The translations under genes were made by a program, and so were the position numbers. Of a stretch of DNA of 64,000 nucleotides, positions 1 through 9,412 are shown piece by piece; the stretch's first letter is position 1; every line of letters begins with the position of its first letter. The notes beneath the pieces are model-generated. The model was not told where the DNA came from. It searched no databases and worked only from the letters and a program-made list of their open reading frames with translations. Source of the DNA: Bacteroidota bacterium (lineage in GTDB: Bacteria > Bacteroidota > Bacteroidia > Bacteroidales > Paludibacteraceae); NCBI GenBank assembly GCA_017860295.1, contig JAFNAS010000004.1:124001-188000 (forward strand). The letters run 5' to 3'.

Positions 1-1
1 C

Positions 2-343
2 CGCTTTATGGTGGTCTTTGGAGGTTTCTTTTTGCTATACTTTATCTTTATCTTGTATATCAAAAGACGAATAGAAAATATGAAATGGCTTCAAATCGTG
101 GCTATATGGGCGATTCCGTTAGCGTATCTGACCTCATTTTCCGGCTGGATTGTTGCCGAAGTTGGACGCCAACCCTGGGCTATTCAGGATCTGTTGCCTA
201 CCTTTGCCGCCGTGTCTGACGTTCCGGTCGGTTCTATTCAAGCTACATTTACAATCTTTGCCGTTATGTTTATCGTACTCTTCGTGGCAATTGTAAGCAT
301 CATGGTAAAAGAGATCCGGAAGGGACCGGAACATATTCAATAA
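2..343 (+). CDS. cydA: Cytochrome bd ubiquinol oxidase subunit I, C-terminal part (runs off the window start)
   Basis: This is the last 113 codons of a membrane protein whose start lies before the window. Two hydrophobic stretches flank a segment containing GWIVAEVGRQPW, the conserved loop and following region of CydA. CydA carries the quinol site and hemes b558, b595 and d, and reduces O2 to water without pumping protons. The heme-ligand region is outside the window. The stop is 42 bases before cydB, so the two are cotranscribed, as is usual for this two-subunit oxidase. A high-affinity bd oxidase suits an anaerobe or microaerophile that scavenges oxygen. Confidence 0.93.
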   Translation, partial: RFMVVFGGFFLLYFIFILYIKRRIENMKWLQIVAIWAIPLAYLTSFSGWIVAEVGRQPWAIQDLLPTFAAVSDVPVGSIQATFTIFAVMFIVLFVAIVSIMVKEIRKGPEHIQ

Positions 344-385
344 GTTAATTGGGTCACTTGATTTTAAAACTTAATTCTTACAATT

Positions 386-1534
386 ATGGATTACGCATTC
401 TATCAAGAATATTGGTGGCTTTTAGTATCACTGCTTGGAGCCATCTTAGTATTTCTCTTCTTTGTTCAGGGAGGACAATCGTTGCTCTACACAATTGGAA
501 AAACCGAAGATGAGAGGAGCTTACTGGTCAATTCTATCGGAAAAAAATGGGAATTTACATTCACTACTCTGGTAACTTTTGGAGGCGCCTTTTTTGCCTC
601 TTTTCCACTCTTCTACTCCACTAGCTTCGGTGGTGCTTATTGGCCATGGATGATTATTCTTATCTGTTTCGTCCTGCAGGCCGTAAGTTACGAATTTCGG
701 AAAAAAGAAGGAAATATTCTCGGACATAAAACTTACGAGGCATTTTTATTGTTCAACGGATTTGTCGGATTGCTATTGTTCGGCACTGCAGTTGGAACCT
801 TTTTTACTGGCAGCGAATTTATTGTAAACAAAGAGAATATATACCAACCGATGATGCCTGTTATTTCGCAATGGCAAAATCCATTGCATGGTTTGGAAGC
901 CGCATTCAACGTTCGGAATCTTTTGTTGGGCTTCTCTATCTTTTTTCTGGCACGTGTGTTGGGTAGCCTCTATTTCATCAGTAACATTCACAATCCCGAC
1001 ATTAACAAACGTTCCCGTAAACAAGTGTTAATCAACGCTATTTTCTTTCTGGTTTGCTTTCTCACCTTCTTTATCTGGACGTTAGCATCCAAAGGTTTTG
1101 CCGTAAAACCTGAAACAGGTGAAGTATATATGCAAAATGCCAAATATCTGCACAATTTTATTGAAATGCCTATCATTGGCATCGCCATGCTACTTGGAGT
1201 AGTATCGTTACTTTACGGGATTGGCATCGGTATTTTTTGCCCGAAAAGTGCCAAAGGTATCTGGTTTGCTGGCGTTGGAACCGTACTGGCTGTACTATCG
1301 TTATTGCTCATTTTGGGGTACAACAACACTGCATTTTATCCTTCGGTAACCGATCTGCAAAGTTCGCTGACCATCCGCAACAGCTCTTCCAGTTACTTTA
1401 CGTTAAAAGTAATGAGTGTGGTTTCGCTGTGTATTCCCTTCGTATTAGCTTATATCTTCTATGCTTGGCGGATGATGGACAAAAAACAGATAGATATGAA
1501 AGATTTAGAGAGCAAACAAAATCCACAATATTGA
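386..1534 (+). CDS. cydB: Cytochrome bd ubiquinol oxidase subunit II
   Basis: A 382-residue polytopic inner-membrane protein, the normal length for CydB, with about eight or nine hydrophobic segments. The N-terminus has the short cytoplasmic start followed by a first helix ending in FVQGGQSLLY, as in Bacteroidota CydB. CydB is the structural partner that stabilises the hemes of CydA. It follows cydA directly and is followed by a strong hairpin terminator, so the operon probably ends here; no cydX-like small subunit is visible. The assignment rests on the N-terminal pattern, the topology and the adjacency to cydA. Confidence 0.93.
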   Translation: MDYAFYQEYWWLLVSLLGAILVFLFFVQGGQSLLYTIGKTEDERSLLVNSIGKKWEFTFTTLVTFGGAFFASFPLFYSTSFGGAYWPWMIILICFVLQAVSYEFRKKEGNILGHKTYEAFLLFNGFVGLLLFGTAVGTFFTGSEFIVNKENIYQPMMPVISQWQNPLHGLEAAFNVRNLLLGFSIFFLARVLGSLYFISNIHNPDINKRSRKQVLINAIFFLVCFLTFFIWTLASKGFAVKPETGEVYMQNAKYLHNFIEMPIIGIAMLLGVVSLLYGIGIGIFCPKSAKGIWFAGVGTVLAVLSLLLILGYNNTAFYPSVTDLQSSLTIRNSSSSYFTLKVMSVVSLCIPFVLAYIFYAWRMMDKKQIDMKDLESKQNPQY

Positions 1535-1556
1535 AACTAAACATCTAATTTATAAG

Positions 1557-1593
1557 CGTGTGCATTACAAACAAGTTTTGCACACGTTTTTTT
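1557..1593 (+). terminator. Rho-independent terminator of cydAB
   Basis: An 8-bp perfect stem, CGTGTGCA (1557-1564) with TGCACACG (1579-1586), 14-base loop, followed directly by seven T residues. Confidence 0.85.
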
Positions 1594-1618
1594 ATGCATT
1601 GGTCTTGCCATAAAAAGG

Positions 1619-1626
1619 TAACTTTG
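1619..1626 (+). promoter_or_regulatory. Bacteroidota -7 promoter box upstream of the M3 peptidase
   Basis: TAACTTTG matches TAnnTTTG, 37 bases before the ATG at 1664 and just after the cydB terminator. The -33 element is weak (a TTG at 1599-1601). Confidence 0.6.
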
Positions 1627-1663
1627 TCTACAGTTTTTCACCTGTTTAAACCAAGCTTTTATT

Positions 1664-3742
1664 ATGGTAGACATACACAACTATTCATCGCCATCCGACA
1701 AAACATCCGATAATCCCTTTTTTCAACCATTCGATACACCATTCGGTGCCATTCCATTTGATAAAATAAAACTCGAACACTATCGTCCTGCATTTCAACA
1801 TGCAATTCAATTGCACAATACTGAAATAGATCAAATTATAAACAATAAAGAGTTACCGTCGTTTCAAAATACAGTAGAAGCTCTGGAATGTTCCGGACGA
1901 TTACTTGAGTTGCTTGTCAATACATTTTTCAATCTGAATAGTGCCGAGACCAATGACGACATGCAACAACTGGCTGAAGAATTGTCTCCGATCTTAACCG
2001 AGCACGCCAACAACATTTCATTGAACTCATCTCTTTTTAAGAGAGTTAAATCGGTTTTTTTGAACAAAAACCGATTTAACCTTACTCCCGAACAGCAAAC
2101 CTTACTTCAAAAAACATACGATAGCTTTGTCGATAACGGAGCTAATCTCAGTACTGCGAATAAAGCAATTTACCGAAAACTTTCGCAACAACTGGATACT
2201 GCATCTTTAGCCTTCGAAAGAAACATACTGAAAGAGATCAATGATTATTTTCTGATCGTTATTGACAAAAAACTACTCAAGGGACTATCCGACGATTATC
2301 TTGAAATGGCAGCCGCTAAAGCCGTTCTTCAGAAAGAGCAAAATGGTTGGTTAATCGATATGACAGCTCCCAGTTATATGCCCGCAATGAAATTTCTGGA
2401 TAACAGAGATTTACGTCGGCAATTGTATATGGCATACGCCACCAAATGCTCTCATGCCAATGCAAACGATAATCGGGAGATCGTCCGGTCTATTGTCAAT
2501 CTCAGGCTTCAGATTGCCAATTTGTTGGGATATAAAACCTATGCCGATTACGTATTAAAAAATCGGATGGCAGAGAACAGTACGAATGTATACAAATTAC
2601 TTAACGAACTGCTGAAGGCATACAAACCGGTTGCTCTTACCGAGATTAAAATGGTTGAGCAATATGCCCACAGTTTAGGTTTTCAGGGGCAACTTCAGCC
2701 TTGGGATTGGTACTATTATGCCGAAAAGCTCAAAAGCAGACAATTTTCATTCAACGAAGATATTCTTCGCCCCTATTTTGAACTTTCCAAGGTCATATCG
2801 GGTGTTTTTGATCTGGCAACAAAATTATACGGAATCACATTTAACGAGGTGCACCACATTCCTGTATACCATCCCGAAGTGCAACTATTCGAAGTGTATG
2901 ACAATGACGGACAATATCTGGCGTTACTCTATATTGATTTCTTTCCTCGTCCAGGCAAGCGTCCTGGTGCATGGATGACCGTATTCCAAGAACAATGGGC
3001 TGATGAGAATGAAAATAACCGACCGCATGTTAGTTTGGTAATGAATTTTACCCGCCCTACTGCAACAAAACCGGCTCTACTCACCTTCGACGAAGTAAAA
3101 ACGTTCCTCCATGAATTCGGACATGCTCTCCATTGTATCTTTTCCAATATTACCTACGCCTCTATTTCAGGCACTTCCGTTTTTCGCGATTTCGTGGAAT
3201 GCCCTTCACAATTTATGGAAAACTACGCCATCGAAAGTGAATTCCTCCATAATTTTGCATTTCATTATCAGACAGGAAAATTGATTTCTTCTGAGATGAT
3301 TCAACGACTAGAAAATTCCGATAATTATAATATTGGATATCAATGTGTACGTCAGCTCAATTTCGGATTCATCGATATGGCATGGCACTCCTTGGCAAAC
3401 CGACTGGAAGGAGAGGTGATTGATTTTGAAAAAGAGGTGGAACAGGCAACTCTGATATTGCCCTCAATAGCAAACGCCTGCTCCAGCACCTCCTTCGGAC
3501 ATATTTTCTCGGGAAGTTATGCGGCCGGCTATTACAGCTACAAATGGGCCGAAGTTTTAGCTGCCGATGCGTTTGCCACATTTAAATTGAATGGCATTTT
3601 TGATTCGAAAACGGCAGATTCTTTTCGTCAAAATATTCTGTCGAAAGGTGGTTCCGAAAAACCCATGACCTTGTATAAACGATTCCGGGGTCAGGAGCCG
3701 ACTATTGATGCATTGTTAGATTCCAACGGAATAAAGCGCTAA
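1664..3742 (+). CDS. M3-family zinc metallopeptidase (peptidyl-dipeptidase Dcp / oligopeptidase A type)
   Basis: 692 residues, the usual length for Dcp/OpdA-like enzymes. The zinc motif HEFGH is at residues 483-487 (ligands H483 and H487, catalytic E484), with the third ligand probably E512 in the DFVECPSQFMEN segment. The C-terminal HIFSGSYAAGYYSYKWAE block is the substrate-binding signature of the family. These enzymes trim short peptides left by proteolysis. No signal peptide is seen, so the protein is probably cytoplasmic, although some Bacteroidota Dcp proteins are exported. It is monocistronic: its own promoter upstream and a convergent terminator downstream. Dcp versus OpdA specificity cannot be decided by eye. 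Confidence 0.93.
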   Translation: MVDIHNYSSPSDKTSDNPFFQPFDTPFGAIPFDKIKLEHYRPAFQHAIQLHNTEIDQIINNKELPSFQNTVEALECSGRLLELLVNTFFNLNSAETNDDMQQLAEELSPILTEHANNISLNSSLFKRVKSVFLNKNRFNLTPEQQTLLQKTYDSFVDNGANLSTANKAIYRKLSQQLDTASLAFERNILKEINDYFLIVIDKKLLKGLSDDYLEMAAAKAVLQKEQNGWLIDMTAPSYMPAMKFLDNRDLRRQLYMAYATKCSHANANDNREIVRSIVNLRLQIANLLGYKTYADYVLKNRMAENSTNVYKLLNELLKAYKPVALTEIKMVEQYAHSLGFQGQLQPWDWYYYAEKLKSRQFSFNEDILRPYFELSKVISGVFDLATKLYGITFNEVHHIPVYHPEVQLFEVYDNDGQYLALLYIDFFPRPGKRPGAWMTVFQEQWADENENNRPHVSLVMNFTRPTATKPALLTFDEVKTFLHEFGHALHCIFSNITYASISGTSVFRDFVECPSQFMENYAIESEFLHNFAFHYQTGKLISSEMIQRLENSDNYNIGYQCVRQLNFGFIDMAWHSLANRLEGEVIDFEKEVEQATLILPSIANACSSTSFGHIFSGSYAAGYYSYKWAEVLAADAFATFKLNGIFDSKTADSFRQNILSKGGSEKPMTLYKRFRGQEPTIDALLDSNGIKR

Positions 3743-3749
3743 AATAAAA

Positions 3750-3775
3750 AGAGCAGAACCGTTTGGTTCTGCTCT
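3750..3775. terminator. Bidirectional terminator between the M3 peptidase and aspS
   Basis: An 11-bp perfect stem, AGAGCAGAACC with GGTTCTGCTCT, four-base loop. The T-rich tail is best on the minus strand (TTTTTATTTT after the hairpin), so it chiefly stops aspS transcripts. Confidence 0.85.
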
Positions 3776-3799
3776 GTAATAAAAGACAAAATAGTCTAT

Positions 3800-5557
3800 C
3801 TATTTCGTTTCTGGCAATGTAATCTTGATGTTCAGCTCCTTCAATTGAGCATCTTCAATTTGCGACGGAGCACCACTCATCACATCTCTGCCCGAATTGT
3901 TTTTGGGGAATGCAATACAATCGCGAATGCTATCCAGTCCGGCAAACAACGACACACAACGATCCAAACCAAACGCCAAACCGCCGTGAGGTGGAGCCCC
4001 GTATTTGAAGGCATCCATCAAAAAGCCGAATTTGTATTGAGCTTCCTCTTCCGAAAAGCCCATCAGACGGAATATCTTGTGTTGTAATTCACTGTCGTGA
4101 ATACGAATCGATCCGCCACCGAGCTCTACCCCGTTTATAACCATGTCGTACGCATTAGCTCTCACTTTTCCGGTATCACTATCTAAGAACTGAATATCCT
4201 CGGGGTTTGGAGCTGTAAAGGCATGATGCACGGCATAAAAACGTTGTGTCTCTTCGTCCCACTCAAACAAGGGGAAATCGATTACCCACAAAGGAGCAAA
4301 CTTATTTTTGTCTCTCAAGCCCAAGCGGCTACCCATTTCGAGACGCAACTCGCACAAAGCTTTCTGTGTTTTGACCGTTGCGCCGGCCAGAATCAGAATT
4401 AAATCGCCGGGTTTGGCATTGGTTGCTGCGGCAATATTTTTAAGATCGTCAGAAGAATAAAACTTATCAACAGAGGATTTGAAAGTGCCGTCGGCCTCGC
4501 ATTTGATATAAACCAACCCTTTCGCTCCGATTTGCGGACGTTTTACAAAATCGGTAAGTTCGTCCAATTGCTTCCGGGTGTACGAAGCACATCCTTCGGC
4601 ACAAATAGCTCCAACATATTCTGCACTGTCAAATACCACAAAATTATGTCCGCCAACCAGCTCTTTCAGTTCGACAAACTTCATTTCGAAACGAATATCC
4701 GGCTTATCGGAGCCATAGTAACGCATTGCGTCGGCATAAGTAATACGGGGCAACGACTCAATATCGATGTTCTTCACATACTTGAAGAGATGCTTCATCA
4801 TTCCTTCAAAAAGATTGAGCACATCTTCCTGTTTCACATACGACATTTCACAGTCTATCTGGGTAAATTCCGGTTGACGGTCGGCACGTAGATCTTCATC
4901 CCGGAAACACTTGGCAATCTGGAAATAGCGATCGAAACCCGAAACCATCAACAATTGCTTATACAATTGCGGAGATTGTGGCAGCGCGTAAAATTCGCCC
5001 TGATTCATACGGGAGGGAACCACAAAATCACGGGCTCCTTCGGGAGTCGATTTGATCAGAATCGGAGTCTCCACTTCCAGAAAGTTTTGCTGATCGAGAT
5101 AGCGACGAACCTCGAAGGCAATACGATGGCGCAATTCAAGATTTTTGCGAACAGCACCACGACGTAAATCGAGGTAGCGATACTCCATACGCAAGTCATC
5201 TCCCCCATCGGTGTCGTCTTCGATGGTGAAAGGCGGAGTTTTCGATTCATTTATAATGTTCAACTCATCTACAATCAATTCAACATCACCGGTCGGAATG
5301 TTCGGATTTTTATTGCTTCGTTCGGCAACAACCCCTTGTACCTGAATCACCCATTCGCGTCCCATGCGATTGGCTTTTTCGCACAAAGAAGAGTTAATAT
5401 CCTGATTAAATACCAATTGTGTAATTCCATAACGATCGCGCAAATCGACAAAAGTCATGCCTCCCATTTTACGCGTTTTCTGTACCCAACCGGCTAAAGT
5501 GACTGTTTCACGAACGTGAGACTGGCGAAGTTCGCCACAAGTATGTGTTCTAAACAT
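3800..5557 (-). CDS. aspS: Aspartyl-tRNA synthetase
   Basis: 585 residues, the full bacterial-type length. An N-terminal OB-fold anticodon-binding domain (about residues 1-105) precedes the class II core; motif 2 ([16 protein letters not shown]) is near residue 217 and motif 3 (GLAFGLDR) near 524. The sequence between them is long enough to hold the GAD insertion of bacterial AspRS. It charges tRNA-Asp; whether it also charges tRNA-Asn cannot be judged here. It is expressed from its own promoter, whose -7 box lies just beside the terminator of the upstream gene. Confidence 0.97.
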   Translation of the reverse strand: MFRTHTCGELRQSHVRETVTLAGWVQKTRKMGGMTFVDLRDRYGITQLVFNQDINSSLCEKANRMGREWVIQVQGVVAERSNKNPNIPTGDVELIVDELNIINESKTPPFTIEDDTDGGDDLRMEYRYLDLRRGAVRKNLELRHRIAFEVRRYLDQQNFLEVETPILIKSTPEGARDFVVPSRMNQGEFYALPQSPQLYKQLLMVSGFDRYFQIAKCFRDEDLRADRQPEFTQIDCEMSYVKQEDVLNLFEGMMKHLFKYVKNIDIESLPRITYADAMRYYGSDKPDIRFEMKFVELKELVGGHNFVVFDSAEYVGAICAEGCASYTRKQLDELTDFVKRPQIGAKGLVYIKCEADGTFKSSVDKFYSSDDLKNIAAATNAKPGDLILILAGATVKTQKALCELRLEMGSRLGLRDKNKFAPLWVIDFPLFEWDEETQRFYAVHHAFTAPNPEDIQFLDSDTGKVRANAYDMVINGVELGGGSIRIHDSELQHKIFRLMGFSEEEAQYKFGFLMDAFKYGAPPHGGLAFGLDRCVSLFAGLDSIRDCIAFPKNNSGRDVMSGAPSQIEDAQLKELNIKITLPETK

Positions 5558-5596
5558 GCGTTTCTTTTTTTGTGCAAAAATAATAAATTAAACAGA

Positions 5597-5604
5597 CAAA
5601 AGTA
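5597..5604 (-). promoter_or_regulatory. -7 promoter box of aspS
   Basis: On the minus strand this reads TACTTTTG, with a near -33 (ATTG, at 5626-5629) 21 bases away. It is about 40 bases before the aspS ATG. Confidence 0.6.
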
Positions 5605-5608
5605 CAAA

Positions 5609-5647
5609 GAAACCCTGTCCAATCCCAATAAAATTGAACAGGGTTCT
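5609..5647 (-). terminator. Terminator of the maeB / DUF3109 unit
   Basis: Stem AACCCTGT (5611-5618) with ACAGGGTT (5638-5645), extended inward by CAAT/ATTG around one mismatch. The minus-strand tail is T-rich (TTCTTTG). It directly abuts the aspS promoter. Confidence 0.7.
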
Positions 5648-5672
5648 AATTCAAAAAAATAGTACGTTTGGT

Positions 5673-6242
5673 TTAGTGCGAAATGTGCTCAGCAGCCATC
5701 GATAATTGATCATACCAATCTTGTCCGAATTTTCGTATCAATGGCTCTTTAAGATACTGATACAATAACAGATGATTCTTTTCTCCCAATTTAACCGCAT
5801 CTTTGCATACATGCCATTTATGGTAATTGACGGCTTTAAATGTGGGGAACTGCTTTGTCCTGACAGGATACAAATGACAGGAAATCGGTTTCCGGAATGT
5901 TGTTTTTCCTTCGTTATACAGATTTTCTATCAAACAGCTCCAAATCCCGTTCGCTCCTTTCGTCGCAAACACGCATTCTGCACCATTCACAATGGATACT
6001 GCCATATCTCCCTCACGGTCGATATAGGCAACACCTTGTTTATCAATGACAGCGCGAGCAGCATCCGAAAGCTTGTCCCACAATTGCGGCAAAATATCTT
6101 CTATCTCCGCAATCTCGTCCAATTCAACAGGAGCCCCTTCTTCACCTTCGACACAACAAATGCCTTTGCATGCCTCCAGATCACAGCAGAAACACTGGTC
6201 AAAAAGATCTAAACTAATGATCGTATCTTCTATTTGTAACAT
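5673..6242 (-). CDS. DUF3109 family cysteine-rich protein
   Basis: 189 residues. The N-terminus has a dense cysteine cluster, C17, C19, C20, C25, C29 and C30 (in CFCCDLEACKGICC), and further cysteines occur in GAECVFA, IWSCLIENLY and PISCHLYPVR. This spacing is typical of DUF3109/YkgJ-like putative metal- or Fe-S-binding proteins; function is not established. It starts two bases after the maeB stop, so it is almost certainly translated from the same message as the malic enzyme. A terminator follows it. Confidence 0.8.
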   Translation of the reverse strand: MLQIEDTIISLDLFDQCFCCDLEACKGICCVEGEEGAPVELDEIAEIEDILPQLWDKLSDAARAVIDKQGVAYIDREGDMAVSIVNGAECVFATKGANGIWSCLIENLYNEGKTTFRKPISCHLYPVRTKQFPTFKAVNYHKWHVCKDAVKLGEKNHLLLYQYLKEPLIRKFGQDWYDQLSMAAEHISH

Positions 6243-6244
6243 TC

Positions 6245-8548
6245 TTACACTAAATCGCCTACTTTATTATTTCTTTTTTGATCTTCAACAATAGCATCCA
6301 GAACGGCTACGATCGTCATATTAAAAATATCACGTACCGAACTTTCTACATCGAGAATATGGATCGGTTTGTTGAGCCCCATCTGAATCGGACCAATCAT
6401 ATCTGCTAACCCCATCTCAAGCAATAACTTGCTTGCTGTATTCGCAGAACTTAAATTCGGGAACACCAGAGTATTAACATCTTTCCCAGCCAATTTGTTG
6501 AATGGGAACTTTTCATCTCTCAGTTTTTTATTGAGCGCAATGTTCACCTGCATTTCACCATCAACCACTATGTCGGGACATTCTGCATGCAGACGTTTCA
6601 CCACAGTGTGTACACTTGCCGGACTACCTACTTTATCCATACCGAAGTTCGAATAAGAGATCATCGCCATAACCGGTTGATGATTGAAGAATTTAACCGC
6701 ATCATTGGCCAGTTTAGCAATATCAACCAGTACATCCGTATTCGGATGGCGATTAAACAAGGTATCGGCAAGGAAGAAGGTTCCCTTTTTGGTATTCAAA
6801 ATATGCATAGCCGCAATATTGTTAACACCCTCTCTGACTCCGATCACCTGCTTGGCAGCATTGATATTTTCTATAAAATTGGTATACGAACCGGTAATCA
6901 TAGCATCGGCATCACCTGTCTCTACCATCATCATACCAAAATAATTACGTTCAAACATCTTTTCCAACGCATCGGTAAGGGTCATACCATCGCGACCGCA
7001 TTTTTCGGTCAATAAGGTAGCATAGCGTATGCGGCGCTCTTCTTCTCTGTCGTGGCGCATGTTCACAATTTCAATACCGGAAAGGTCGAGATTGTTTTCT
7101 GCCGCCATTTTTTCAATGCGCTCTTCATTACCCAACAAAACAGGAATACATACGCCTTCCGATTTCGCCATTTCAGCGGCTTTGAGCATATTCAGGTGGT
7201 TGGCTTCCGAGAATACAACCCGCTTCGGTGACTGACGAGCCATCTCAACAAAATGACGAAGCATTTTATTATCCGACCCCATCAATTCGCGTAATCTGTT
7301 TGAATATGCTTCCCAATCATCAATCTTTACACGAGCCGCTCCCGAATCAATAGCTGCCTTAGCCACGGCCGGAGCCACTGTGGTCAACAACCGGGGATCG
7401 AGCGGCTTCGGAATAATATACGAACGACCGAAGCTCAATTTACTAAGGTTGTAAGCTGCATTCACCACATCAGGAACCGGTTTTTTAGCCAATTCGGCAA
7501 TGGCCAATACCGCTGCAACCTTCATCTCTTCATTGATGCATTTGGATCGTACATCCAAAGCACCACGGAAAATATAGGGGAATCCCAATACGTTATTAAT
7601 CTGGTTAGGATAATCGGAACGACCGGTTGCAAACAAAATATCCCCGCGCGAATCCATCGCGTCGGCATACGAAATCTCAGGATTCGGATTAGCTAAAGCG
7701 AACACAATCGGGTCTTTAGCCATCGTACGAACCATTTCTTTGCTCAACACACCGGCAACTGATAATCCAAGGAAAACATCGGCACCATATACGGCATCAG
7801 CCAGAGTATGAAGATCAGTACGTGAAGTGGCAAACTCTTTTTTCTGAGGAGTCAGATTAGTTCGCGTATCACAAATCACACCCTTACTGTCGACCATAAT
7901 GATGTTTTCACGTTTCGCACCTAAGCAAATATACAAGCGGGCACATGAATTGGCAGCCGCACCGGCACCATTCACCACAATTTTGATTTCGTCGATTTTT
8001 TTACCTACTATTTCGAGGGCATTGATCAATCCGGCAGCCGATATAATAGCCGTTCCGTGCTGGTCGTCATGCATTATGGGAATATCAAGCTCTTCCTTCA
8101 AGCGTGTTTCAATTTCAAAACATTCGGGAGCTTTAATATCCTCGAGATTAATACCTCCAAAAGTGGGAGAAATTGCTTTTACTGCCTGAATAAATTTTTC
8201 GGGATCTTTTTCGTTCACTTCAATGTCAAAAACATCGATTCCTGCAAAGATTTTAAATAAAAGCCCCTTCCCTTCCATCACAGGTTTACCTGCCAAGGCG
8301 CCGATATCACCTAATCCCAAAACGGCTGTACCGTTAGAAATTACAGCAACCAAATTACCTTTAGCCGTGTAGTCATAAGCTGTATCCGGATCCTTCTCGA
8401 TCTCGAGGCAAGGCTCCGCTACACCTGGTGAATACGCCAGCGATAAATCTGTTTGTGTACTATAAGGTTTGGTGGGAACCACCTCAATTTTACCAGGTTT
8501 ACCTTGCTTATGATAATTCAAGGCATCTTCTCTCGTTAATTTTGCCAT
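6245..8548 (-). CDS. maeB: NADP-dependent malic enzyme fused to a phosphate acetyltransferase-like domain
   Basis: 767 residues, the standard length of the MaeB fusion. Residues 1 to about 430 form the malic enzyme: the [15 protein letters not shown] active-site region, DDQHGTA, and the dinucleotide-binding [12 protein letters not shown]. From about residue 435 ([15 protein letters not shown]) a phosphotransacetylase-like domain runs to the end. The enzyme decarboxylates malate to pyruvate with NADP reduction; in MaeB proteins the C-terminal domain is thought to be regulatory (acetyl-CoA sensing) rather than catalytic. It is cotranscribed with the DUF3109 gene. Confidence 0.95.
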   Translation of the reverse strand: MAKLTREDALNYHKQGKPGKIEVVPTKPYSTQTDLSLAYSPGVAEPCLEIEKDPDTAYDYTAKGNLVAVISNGTAVLGLGDIGALAGKPVMEGKGLLFKIFAGIDVFDIEVNEKDPEKFIQAVKAISPTFGGINLEDIKAPECFEIETRLKEELDIPIMHDDQHGTAIISAAGLINALEIVGKKIDEIKIVVNGAGAAANSCARLYICLGAKRENIIMVDSKGVICDTRTNLTPQKKEFATSRTDLHTLADAVYGADVFLGLSVAGVLSKEMVRTMAKDPIVFALANPNPEISYADAMDSRGDILFATGRSDYPNQINNVLGFPYIFRGALDVRSKCINEEMKVAAVLAIAELAKKPVPDVVNAAYNLSKLSFGRSYIIPKPLDPRLLTTVAPAVAKAAIDSGAARVKIDDWEAYSNRLRELMGSDNKMLRHFVEMARQSPKRVVFSEANHLNMLKAAEMAKSEGVCIPVLLGNEERIEKMAAENNLDLSGIEIVNMRHDREEERRIRYATLLTEKCGRDGMTLTDALEKMFERNYFGMMMVETGDADAMITGSYTNFIENINAAKQVIGVREGVNNIAAMHILNTKKGTFFLADTLFNRHPNTDVLVDIAKLANDAVKFFNHQPVMAMISYSNFGMDKVGSPASVHTVVKRLHAECPDIVVDGEMQVNIALNKKLRDEKFPFNKLAGKDVNTLVFPNLSSANTASKLLLEMGLADMIGPIQMGLNKPIHILDVESSVRDIFNMTIVAVLDAIVEDQKRNNKVGDLV

Positions 8549-8582
8549 GTGTGTATTGGATAATGATGTTAATAATTAATCG

Positions 8583-8590
8583 CAAATTTA
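8583..8590 (-). promoter_or_regulatory. -7 promoter box of maeB
   Basis: Minus strand reads TAAATTTG, matching TAnnTTTG, 34 bases before the maeB ATG. No clear -33 TTTG is seen. Confidence 0.5.
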
Positions 8591-8690
8591 GCATTTTATC
8601 TGATTAAAATAGGAAGAAAAAACGCTATTTTCGCGTCATAATTCAAAAAATAAACTAATTTTTATTGCAGATTATTACATTACTGACCAC

Positions 8691-8870
8691 ATGACGATTA
8701 TTCATGGCAAACCAACTATTGAACGAAAAATTGATACACATAGACCCGAAATAGCCGAATTTCTCATCTTATATTTATCAAATATAACAAGTATAGATAA
8801 TTTTCTAAATCTTTCACCCTCCAAAGAAAAGCCATCTTGTAAAAGAGAATCATTTATTCGATATTTTTAG
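8691..8870 (+). CDS. Possible small protein of 59 residues in the maeB-folA gap
   Basis: An ATG-to-TAG frame of 59 codons, beginning MTIIHGKPTIERKID and ending ESFIRYF. It sits in the otherwise empty 359-base divergent gap between maeB and folA and ends 37 bases before the folA ATG. The amino-acid mix (charged first half, a hydrophobic FLILYL stretch) is compatible with a protein, but no convincing ribosome-binding site or promoter is visible and I recognise no family. It may be chance. Confidence 0.2.
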   Translation: MTIIHGKPTIERKIDTHRPEIAEFLILYLSNITSIDNFLNLSPSKEKPSCKRESFIRYF

Positions 8871-8883
8871 GAAATATTTTATC

Positions 8884-8891
8884 TACTTTTG
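8884..8891 (+). promoter_or_regulatory. -7 promoter box of folA
   Basis: TACTTTTG matches TAnnTTTG exactly, 16 bases before the ATG at 8908, implying a leader of only about 10 bases. Confidence 0.65.
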
Positions 8892-8907
8892 CATTTTAAT
8901 TTTCTTA

Positions 8908-9408
8908 ATGACCATGCCTCATATATCAATTATAGCCGCAGTCGCATCTAATAATGCCATTGGCAAAGACAATGACTTACTTTGCCATCTTCCTGGCGAT
9001 TTAGCACGATTCAAAGAACTGACACTCCATCACACTGTCATTATGGGGCACCGAACCTATCTGTCCCTTCCCAAAGGGGCTCTACCCCATCGTACAAATA
9101 TAGTTCTGAGTAGATCAACCCGGGAGATTGAAGGTTGCATGGTGGTCGATTCCCTCGAAAAAGCGCTTGAGATGTGTAAAACCGAAGACGAAGTATTTAT
9201 TATTGGCGGAGGCACTCTCTATCAGCAGGCCTTACCGTTAGCCGATCGCCTCTACCTGACACACATTCACGCAGCACTCGAAGGTGATACATTTTTTCCT
9301 TCGGTAAACTATACTGAATGGATCGAAACTCATCGAGAAGAGCGATCTCTGGGTGGAAAACATCCTCATTCGTACGCTTTTGTAGATTATCGCAAAATAG
9401 ATAGGTAA
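8908..9408 (+). CDS. folA: Dihydrofolate reductase with an altered active-site tryptophan position
   Basis: 166 residues, the normal DHFR length. It reduces dihydrofolate to tetrahydrofolate with NADPH. The N-terminal beta strand, the NAIGKDN loop, the catalytic acid (D31 in GDLARFK), VIMGHRTYLSLP and the glycine pair of VFIIGGGTLYQQAL are all present. The residue equivalent to E. coli Trp22, nearly invariant and normally in LLWH in Bacteroidota enzymes, is Cys26 here (codon TGC at 8983-8985). ATG at 8908 or 8914 could both serve as start. thyA, the usual partner, is not adjacent. Confidence 0.95.
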   Translation: MTMPHISIIAAVASNNAIGKDNDLLCHLPGDLARFKELTLHHTVIMGHRTYLSLPKGALPHRTNIVLSRSTREIEGCMVVDSLEKALEMCKTEDEVFIIGGGTLYQQALPLADRLYLTHIHAALEGDTFFPSVNYTEWIETHREERSLGGKHPHSYAFVDYRKIDR

Positions 9409-9412
9409 CTAA

